From Clostridia bacterium (GTDB taxonomy: Bacteria > Bacillota > Clostridia > Oscillospirales > Acutalibacteraceae): a stretch of 20,074 nucleotides of DNA. Where the stretch lies: the NCBI GenBank assembly GCA_017442445.1, contig JAFRZS010000126.1, positions 1 through 20,074 of the forward strand. Direction: 5' to 3'. The first letter of the stretch is position 1. Every line of letters starts with the position of its first letter. This document shows, piece after piece, positions 14,728 to 20,074 of the stretch. The notes beneath the pieces are model-generated. The model was not told where the DNA came from. It saw only the letters and a list, made by a program, of their open reading frames with translations, and ran no database searches. Made by a program: the position numbers and the translations under genes.

Positions 14728-16200
14728 TTAGTCTTTTACTTCTTCGTTTACTTTTTTAGCCGCCGCAGATCTTCTTTCCATAAGGTCTGCATACATCTTA
14801 TCGCGTTTTTCACCTGTAAGATTATAGAATATCATCGGTATATAACCGAGTGCGCCTGTAATAACAGGAACGATTGTGAAAAGTGCAAAGATATAGAACT
14901 TTGTCTGTTCTGTCTGGACTGTGCTGCCCTGCTGATAGTTGATAAATTTAAGAACCGCCGCACCGACTGACGCTGTAACTGTACCGACAAGCTTTGTTGC
15001 AAAGCCCATAGCAACTGATGTCATAGCTTCTGTTCTGTAACCGTTCTTCCATTCGCAGTAGTCCATAGCTTCGTTGAAGATTTCTGTGGGAATAATCTTT
15101 CTCAATGCATAGAAAAGGCAGAATATCATTTCCTGAACCATAAGAAGCGGAACCATAACATAGAGATTATCATAGTTGCCTATACCGATAAGGAATACAA
15201 GAATCCACAGTACCTGCGGAATACCGTGCTGAATGAACCAGAGTGCCTTTGTGCTGAATCTTCTTCTGAACCACGGTACCAATGCATATGAAAGATATGA
15301 AACGGGACTTGCGGGAATGCCGACAATAGTCTTGAGTGAAGCCATCTGAAGAACATCAACATAATAAATTGATGAATAACCGCTGATCTGGAATGATGAA
15401 AGGAAATTTGAAAGTGTAATCATAAGCATCGGGCGGTTATTGAGTATTGACTTGAAGCTGTCAAGAATACTCGGCTTCTTAGTTGACTGCATAACGCGTT
15501 CATGATAACGCAATGTCATGTTAACCTGGAAAATAAACGGGAGAACTGTGCAGAATATACACATTCCTATCAACGCTGTGCTTACTGATATTCCGAGAAT
15601 ATCTCTTGCGCACAAGTCAATGATAAAGCCTGTTGCAATTTCGGGAACGCTTCCGTAAATACTGCTTAACAATTTTGAACTCGCTATCAGCTTCGTTCGT
15701 TCATTTGGGTTTGGCGTTATCGTTGCCAGAACACCCGTGCCGCCGGCACTTTGGAAGGTCTGTAACAATTCGCGTACAATATAAAGAATCGTATAGAAAA
15801 TGAGTTTTCTCGGATCATCGGGTGCTGTACCGTTAAAAATAACAGGTATAAGCCAATATGCCATTGAACCGAAGAAACAAGGGAACAAGCAACCTACCAA
15901 ATACGGTTTGAACTTTCCCCATCTCGTTCTTGTTCTGTCAACCAAAGCAGCGATAAGGAAGTCATTGATAATATCCCATGCACCTGCAAGCATTGTAACC
16001 TTTGCCATGTACTCGAGGTCAACATTAAGTACATTGTAAGTAAAATATGAACCGTATGAGCCTATGTTGAATTCACCCAATGATGCACTCATTATATATG
16101 CTCTTGATTCTTTTCCGGGTATGTAACGTCTGTCAAGCGATATCGCAGGACTGTATTCGGTTACTTCGCCGGTAGCGGTAGTAACTGTCTGTTCTGCCAC
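14728..16200 (-). CDS. GPH-family (MelB-like) cation:solute symporter, copy 3
   Basis: A 490-residue, 12-helix GPH transporter, closest to copy 1 by shared stretches (NGTAPDDPRKLIFYTILY, SGYSSIYYVDVL, VGNYDNLYVMVPLLM-type segments and GSTVQT.QTKFYIF). It keeps the WDIIND aspartates (76 and 80), DRTRTRWGKFKPY and the EWKNGYRTEAM lysine. Helix IV reads FQSAGGTGVLATIT, again without the MelB sugar-site Asp and Trp. It starts with GTG behind a strong AGGAGGG. It has its own TTGATA/TAAAAT promoter and a strong terminator, so it can be a single-gene transcript, although read-through from copy 4 is possible because no terminator is seen in the 146-bp gap. The solute is unknown. Confidence 0.9.
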   Translation of the reverse strand: MAEQTVTTATGEVTEYSPAISLDRRYIPGKESRAYIMSASLGEFNIGSYGSYFTYNVLNVDLEYMAKVTMLAGAWDIINDFLIAALVDRTRTRWGKFKPYLVGCLFPCFFGSMAYWLIPVIFNGTAPDDPRKLIFYTILYIVRELLQTFQSAGGTGVLATITPNPNERTKLIASSKLLSSIYGSVPEIATGFIIDLCARDILGISVSTALIGMCIFCTVLPFIFQVNMTLRYHERVMQSTKKPSILDSFKSILNNRPMLMITLSNFLSSFQISGYSSIYYVDVLQMASLKTIVGIPASPVSYLSYALVPWFRRRFSTKALWFIQHGIPQVLWILVFLIGIGNYDNLYVMVPLLMVQEMIFCLFYALRKIIPTEIFNEAMDYCEWKNGYRTEAMTSVAMGFATKLVGTVTASVGAAVLKFINYQQGSTVQTEQTKFYIFALFTIVPVITGALGYIPMIFYNLTGEKRDKMYADLMERRSAAAKKVNEEVKD

Positions 16201-16243
16201 TAATAACCCTCCTTTTTTAGTAGTGTAGAAATAGTTTTATGTT

Positions 16244-16272
16244 ATTTTAGCATAATACGACCGATTTATCAA
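16244..16272 (-). promoter_or_regulatory. Sigma-A promoter of GPH copy 3
   Basis: On the minus strand: TTGATA (16267-16272), 17 nt, TAAAAT (16244-16249). The -35 box and the following AAT are identical to those of the copy 1 promoter. Confidence 0.7.
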
Positions 16273-16292
16273 CACATTTTAAAAAATGTACA
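16273..16292 (-). promoter_or_regulatory. Palindromic element upstream of the GPH copy 3 promoter
   Basis: A perfect dyad ACATTTT-AA-AAAATGT (16274-16289) immediately upstream of -35, followed by ACA. Aligned with copy 1 it gives a shared ACATTTT...AAA(A)TTGTACA pattern. It may be a transcription-factor site, or only common ancestry of duplicated promoters. Confidence 0.45.
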
Positions 16293-16346
16293 GATTGCAT
16301 AAATCAAATCAAAAAAATTCAGCAATATGACGATTCACTATTCAGC

Positions 16347-17792
16347 TTATTTCCCTTCGTTTGCAATTTTTGCAGCCGCAGATCTTCTTTCCATAAGCTC
16401 CGCATACATCTTATCGCGTTTTTCACCTGTAAGATTATAAAAAAACATCGGAATATATCCCAACGCACCCGTTACAACCGGTACGATTGTAAAAAGCGCA
16501 AAGATATAGAACTTTGTTTTATCTGTCTGGACGGTACTGCCCTGCTGATAATTTATAACCTTCAATACAGCCGCACCGATTGCACTTGTGAGAGTCTGAA
16601 CCAATTTTGATGCAAGACCTGTTGCGACCGAGGTCATAGCTTCCGTACGGTAGCCGTTTTTCCATTCGCAGTAGTCCATTGACTCGTTGAAAATTTCCGT
16701 AGGAATGATATTTCTGAGTCCGTAGAAGAAACAGAATACCATTTCCTGTACCATGAGTAACGGTACCATAACATAAAGATTGTCATAGTTACCCATGCCG
16801 ATGAGGAATACAAGCACCCACAAAAGCTGAGGTACACCGTGTTGGATAAACCACAGAGTTTTTGTGCTGAATTTTCTTCTGAACCACGGCACAAATGAAT
16901 AGGAAATATAAGAAATCGGACTGCCCGGGATTCCGACTATCGTTTTGAGTGTTGCCATGTTAAGAACATCTACATAATATATTGAATTGAAGCCGCCGAT
17001 CGAAAAAGCCGAGAGGAAATTTGAAAGCGTAATCATCATCATAGGTCTGTTTGTTATGATGGATTTGATGCCGTCAAGTATGCTCGGCTTCTGAATTGAC
17101 TGCATAACTCTTTCGTGATAACGGAGATTTCTGTTGATTTCAAATATAAACGGAACAACGGTACAGAATACACCCATAAATATAAGAACATTACTTACGG
17201 AAATACCGAGTATATCTCTTGTACATAAATCAACTAAAATTCCTGAAGAAATTTCAGGTATGTTACTGTAAATACTGCCGAGGAAATTCGAGTTGGTTAT
17301 CAGTTTTGTTCGCTCGTTCGGATTTGGCGTAATCGTCGCTAAAATTCCCGTTGAGCCTACCGAAGAAAATGTCAGCAGAGTTTCCCTTAAAACATACATT
17401 ATTGTGTAGTAAATCAGTTTTCTCGGATCATTCGGCGCTGTGCCGTCAAAAATTACAGGCAAAAGCCAATATGCCATATTCGCAAAAAAGCACGGAATCA
17501 TAAAACCTACAAGATACGGTTTAAATTTACCCCATCGTGTTCTTGTACGGTCAACAAGCGTTGCAATAAGAACATCGTTGATTATATCCCAGATACCTGC
17601 AATCAATGTGACCTTTGCCATATATTCGAGATCAACATTAAGCACATTATATGTAAAATATGTACCGTATGAACCGATTGTAAAGGACTTAAAGGAATCG
17701 GACATTATGAAGGCTCTTGATTCCTTACCGGGAACATATCTTCTGTCCAGAGATATTGACGGACTGTATTCGGTTGTAGCAGTTTTTTCCAT
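16347..17792 (-). CDS. GPH-family (MelB-like) cation:solute symporter, copy 4
   Basis: A 481-residue, 12-helix GPH transporter, first in the direction of transcription. Its N-terminus is shorter (MEKTATTEYSPSISLDRRYVPGKESRA) and, unlike the others, it begins with ATG. It keeps WDIIND, DRTRTRWGKFKPY and MDYCEWKNGYRTEAM; helix IV reads FSSVGSTGILATIT. Small shifts from the other copies include GLRNIIPTEIFNESMDYC (others A-K/R-K-I and NEAMDYC) and GGFNSIYYVDVLNMATL. The ribosome site is AGAAGGGAGA. The promoter is weaker than those of copies 1-3 and lacks their upstream element, so its regulation may differ. Substrate not assignable. Confidence 0.9.
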   Translation of the reverse strand: MEKTATTEYSPSISLDRRYVPGKESRAFIMSDSFKSFTIGSYGTYFTYNVLNVDLEYMAKVTLIAGIWDIINDVLIATLVDRTRTRWGKFKPYLVGFMIPCFFANMAYWLLPVIFDGTAPNDPRKLIYYTIMYVLRETLLTFSSVGSTGILATITPNPNERTKLITNSNFLGSIYSNIPEISSGILVDLCTRDILGISVSNVLIFMGVFCTVVPFIFEINRNLRYHERVMQSIQKPSILDGIKSIITNRPMMMITLSNFLSAFSIGGFNSIYYVDVLNMATLKTIVGIPGSPISYISYSFVPWFRRKFSTKTLWFIQHGVPQLLWVLVFLIGMGNYDNLYVMVPLLMVQEMVFCFFYGLRNIIPTEIFNESMDYCEWKNGYRTEAMTSVATGLASKLVQTLTSAIGAAVLKVINYQQGSTVQTDKTKFYIFALFTIVPVVTGALGYIPMFFYNLTGEKRDKMYAELMERRSAAAKIANEGK

Positions 17793-17825
17793 GAAAAAAT
17801 TCTCCCTTCTTAAGTCTGTTATAAA

Positions 17826-17854
17826 ATTTTATCATAAATATTTATATTCAGCAA
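17826..17854 (-). promoter_or_regulatory. Possible sigma-A promoter of GPH copy 4
   Basis: On the minus strand: TTGCTG (17849-17854), 17 nt, TAAAAT (17826-17831). The -35 box is only 3/6. No match to the element before copies 1 and 3. Confidence 0.4.
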
Positions 17855-17874
17855 TGGATAAAATTTTTTTCGTC

Positions 17875-17911
17875 AAAACACAAAAAATGCCGAGTAAAAA
17901 CTCAGCATTTT
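17875..17911 (-). terminator. Terminator behind the SDR gene
   Basis: Stem AAAATGCCGAGT (17884-17895) with ACTCAGCATTTT (17900-17911), one mismatch, AAAA loop, then a T-rich stretch on the minus strand. It separates the SDR gene from the GPH array, arguing against a single operon. Confidence 0.82.
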
Positions 17912-17923
17912 AACCAATAAATC

Positions 17924-18628
17924 TTATAACAATCCGCCGTCAACGCACAAGGTCTGCCCCGTTACAAAAGATGCATCGTCACTCGCTAAAAAATAAACTG
18001 TTTTTGCAACATCTTCGGGAGTTCCGTTTCGCATAAGTGATGATTCCTGTGCAAGTGAATCAATTGTATCTTTATCAAGATTGTCATTCATTTTTGTAAG
18101 TATCATTCCGGGTGCGACACAGTTTACTCTGATGCCCGACGGCCCTACCTCTTTTGACAGAGCCTGAGTCATTCCTATCACAGCCGCTTTTGATGCAGAA
18201 TAATGCACCTCACACGATGCACCGTGTAACCCCCACATTGAAGAGATATTTACAATTGAGCCCGAATGATTTTTTATCATGCTTTTCAAAGCACATTGAC
18301 AGCAATTAAAAATACCTTTTACGTTAACATCAAAAATTCTGTCAAAATCTTCTTCGGTAATATCCGTAAAAAGCTTCTGCTGGGCAACCCCTGCGTTGTT
18401 TATAAGAACATCAATATCTCCGATTTTTTCAAACATTTCTTCAACATCTTTTCTGTCGGAAACATCTGCTTTTACAGCATAAGAATTTTTTAAATTTTTT
18501 TCTAAGGATATCGCCGCTTCTTCCGACTTGTTGTAATTCAAAAAAACTTTGTATCCGTTTTCGGAAAAAATTTTTGCAATCGCCGAGCCTATTCCTCCCG
18601 ATGCACCTGTTATGAGAACAGTTTTCAT
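17924..18628 (-). CDS. Short-chain dehydrogenase/reductase, FabG-like 3-oxoacyl-ACP reductase family
   Basis: A 234-residue classical SDR with a Rossmann fold. Visible motifs are TGASGGIG (7-14) for the nucleotide, D55-V, NNAG (77-80), Asn102, catalytic Ser130 and the Y143-x3-K147 pair (HYSASK), and the FabG-like end TGQTLCVDGG. All catalytic residues are present. The family includes NADPH-dependent 3-oxoacyl-ACP reductase of fatty-acid synthesis, but many homologs reduce sugars, polyols or other carbonyls. No fatty-acid genes are nearby, so the name fabG is not justified. The ATG at 18628 is chosen because GGAGGG lies directly upstream; a TTG at 18640 would sit inside that site. No clear promoter is seen, and the terminator of the preceding gene abuts the ribosome site. 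Confidence 0.9.
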   Translation of the reverse strand: MKTVLITGASGGIGSAIAKIFSENGYKVFLNYNKSEEAAISLEKNLKNSYAVKADVSDRKDVEEMFEKIGDIDVLINNAGVAQQKLFTDITEEDFDRIFDVNVKGIFNCCQCALKSMIKNHSGSIVNISSMWGLHGASCEVHYSASKAAVIGMTQALSKEVGPSGIRVNCVAPGMILTKMNDNLDKDTIDSLAQESSLMRNGTPEDVAKTVYFLASDDASFVTGQTLCVDGGLL

Positions 18629-18638
18629 ATTTCCCTCC

Positions 18639-18676
18639 AAAAAAACAGAGGCGAAATAATCATATTACTTCGCCTC
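18639..18676 (-). terminator. Terminator behind the BIG2 surface protein gene
   Basis: A 13-bp stem with one mismatch (GAGGCGAAATAAT, 18648-18660, with 18664-18676), then seven T on the minus strand. The T-tract runs straight into the SDR ribosome site (GGAGGG), so attenuation or read-through could feed the SDR gene. Confidence 0.85.
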
Positions 18677-18718
18677 AGGATTCAATCTTCCCTATGGGAT
18701 TCCGTCATCGTCCGACAA

Positions 18719-20074
18719 TTACTGATAATCCTTGAGAGATGTTTCCGTATAACCCTCGGGAATTGTATATAATGAATTGTCGTAGTTGTCAAGAACCTGT
18801 ATGTTTGCTATAAGAACAGCTTTGCCGTCGCTTGTCTTTCTTATATAATCAAGATTTCTGCCTGTTGATCTGAAGCAGAATTCCATTGTAAGTCCTTCCA
18901 TACCGTAAACTTCAAATTTTTCAACAATGCAGGTTTTACCGTCTATCTTTTCAGTTTTTGAGCCTACATAAATCAGGTTATCAAAAAGTCTTATTCCGCC
19001 CGGAATATACTGTCCCGGTTTTGCAAATTCCTTTAACTCAGGAATAATAATAACGGTTTCCTCACCCATGGTAAGATAACTGAACTCCACACCTAATATT
19101 TCGGCAGTAGCTCTTGCGTTTGTTGCATTGTTTGTTGTTCCGTAACTTACAGTAGTTGCTAATCCTGCAACTCCCGATGCCATTTTACCGTTGATTGTAT
19201 ATGTTCCGTCTGAGAAGAACTTGTTGAAATAATAATCATATTTCGGTGAAGGATTGCTCTGATCTGTTACAAGAACATATGCATAGGCTTCCACTTCACT
19301 TCCGTCTGTTGCTCTGCAGATAAGAGTTGCTGTACCTGCCTGTTTTGCAGTAACCTCACCGCTTGAGTTTACTGTTGCAACTGTCGGATTCATTGATTTC
19401 CATGTAAAGTTTTTATTTGTAGCATCTGCGGGAGTCGCTGTTGCGACAAATGTTCCCTTTGTGCCTTTTTCAAGAGTCATTGATACAGAGTTGAAAGTTA
19501 TTTTCTCAACAACCGCCGCAACTGTTATTGTACAACTTGCAGTAACACCGCTGCCGTCTTTTGCCTTGCAGGTAATAACCGCTGTACCGCCCTTGACTGC
19601 TGTTACGGTACCTGTAGAAGAAACTGTTGCAACAGATGTGTCTGATGATGACCATGTGACATTTTTATTTATTGCATCTGTCGGTTTTACAGTTGCTTTG
19701 AGTGTTACTGTCTTGCCCTTGGGTAATGAGTACGCAATATAGTTCAAACTGATTGTTTCAACAGGCTTTCCTACAGTAATAGTACAACTTGCGGATTTTC
19801 CGCTGCCGTCTTTTGCCTTGCAGGTGATAGTTGCAGTACCTTCTGATACTGTTGTGATTTTACCCGTCTTGTCAACTGTTACAACAGCTTCATTTGACGA
19901 TGTCCATGTGAGATTTTTATTTATCGCATCGGACGGTGAAACTGTTGCTGTAAGTGTATCTGTTTTATCTTTGAAATAAGTTGCAGATGTTTTGTTGAGT
20001 GTAATTTTTGAAACAGCTTTACCGACAATTACTTCACAGCTGTCTGAAAGATTTGTGCCGTCCGTTGTCTTACA
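18719..20074 (-). CDS. Bacterial Ig-like (BIG2) repeat surface protein, C-terminal part (N-terminus outside window)
   Basis: The frame is open to the right edge, so the N-terminus lies outside the window; 451 residues are visible. Apart from the last 20 residues of a preceding repeat, three BIG2 domains of exactly 84 residues follow (visible residues 21-104, 105-188 and 189-272), each with P.DA.NKN.TW.S....VATV...G.(V/I)TA...GTA.I.C.A.DGS. Most repeats carry two Cys (ITCKAKDGSG..ASCT) that could form a disulfide; the third has only one. The remaining 179 residues form a single beta-rich-looking domain that I do not recognise (GTYTINGKM, MGEETVIIIPELKEFA, LTMEFCFRSTGRNLDYIRK and IPEGYTETS near the end). 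There is no LPXTG and no C-terminal helix, so any anchoring or secretion signal must be at the missing N-terminus. Confidence 0.87.
   Translation of the reverse strand, partial: CKTTDGTNLSDSCEVIVGKAVSKITLNKTSATYFKDKTDTLTATVSPSDAINKNLTWTSSNEAVVTVDKTGKITTVSEGTATITCKAKDGSGKSASCTITVGKPVETISLNYIAYSLPKGKTVTLKATVKPTDAINKNVTWSSSDTSVATVSSTGTVTAVKGGTAVITCKAKDGSGVTASCTITVAAVVEKITFNSVSMTLEKGTKGTFVATATPADATNKNFTWKSMNPTVATVNSSGEVTAKQAGTATLICRATDGSEVEAYAYVLVTDQSNPSPKYDYYFNKFFSDGTYTINGKMASGVAGLATTVSYGTTNNATNARATAEILGVEFSYLTMGEETVIIIPELKEFAKPGQYIPGGIRLFDNLIYVGSKTEKIDGKTCIVEKFEVYGMEGLTMEFCFRSTGRNLDYIRKTSDGKAVLIANIQVLDNYDNSLYTIPEGYTETSLKDYQ
19259..20014 (-). repeat. Three tandem 252-bp coding repeats (BIG2 domains)
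   Basis: Units at about 20014-19763, 19762-19511 and 19510-19259, each 84 codons, with no length variation. The first two share the segment encoding ITCKAKDGSG and ASCTITV almost unchanged; the third is more diverged. The array continues beyond the window edge. Confidence 0.85.

Noticed and set aside
10361..17792. Reading the whole GPH array plus zinc-ribbon gene as one operon
   Set aside because: Individual promoters and a strong terminator between copies 3 and 2 argue for several transcripts.
17924..18628. Naming the SDR fabG
   Set aside because: No fatty-acid biosynthesis neighbours; sequence motifs alone do not separate FabG from other classical SDRs.
18719..19747. Starting the Ig-like protein at the internal start near 19747
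   Set aside because: That codon is a TTG inside a BIG2 domain; the frame is open and coding to the window edge.

Overview
The window looks like low-GC, spore-forming Clostridia, probably an anaerobic gut Oscillospirales/Ruminococcaceae-like organism. The sporulation genes ylbJ (spoVV), yqfC and yqfD are present. Codons favour AGA, AAA and ACA, sigma-A-type promoters and strong Shine-Dalgarno sites are easy to see, and surface proteins with bacterial Ig-like (BIG2) and BspA-type leucine-rich repeats are typical of this group. No tRNA, rRNA, CRISPR array, phage gene or transposase was found.

Layout. (1) Positions 2-811: the 3' part of a GH29 alpha-L-fucosidase, followed by a compact repeat cluster, a strong terminator and a roughly 105 bp MITE-like inverted repeat that stops at the next gene. 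(2) Positions 1057-3610, minus strand: ylbJ, a small four-cysteine protein and a DUF1015 protein, closely spaced and probably one transcript. (3) Positions 3611-3679: a short divergent intergenic region with a good sigma-E-like promoter for yqfC-yqfD (plus strand). lepA and hemW follow and overlap each other; the run ends at a bidirectional terminator (8065-8100). (4) Positions 8079-10279, minus strand: an EamA-family transporter gene 5 bp ahead of a secreted, membrane-anchored LRR protein. (5) Positions 10361-17792, minus strand: the main feature of the window, four tandem paralogous transporters of the GPH (MelB-like) superfamily, about 481-492 aa each, with a zinc-ribbon membrane protein behind the last one. 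(6) Positions 17924-18628: a FabG-like short-chain dehydrogenase. (7) Positions 18719-20074: the C-terminal part of a BIG2-repeat surface protein running off the window.

How the parts fit. The sporulation block and lepA-hemW are conserved housekeeping and developmental genes. The GPH array is the accessory part. Each copy has its own predicted promoter, and the promoter regions of copies 1 and 3 (and partly 2) share an element just upstream of -35. The two cation-site aspartates and the helix XI lysine of MelB are kept in all four copies, but the MelB sugar-contact residues of helix IV are replaced. They are therefore best read as cation-coupled symporters for unidentified solutes. The fucosidase, LRR and Ig proteins fit a glycan-rich host or fibre environment, but nothing in the sequence ties them to the transporters.

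All calls come from reading the sequence and remembered family features. No database search, structure prediction or expression data was used.
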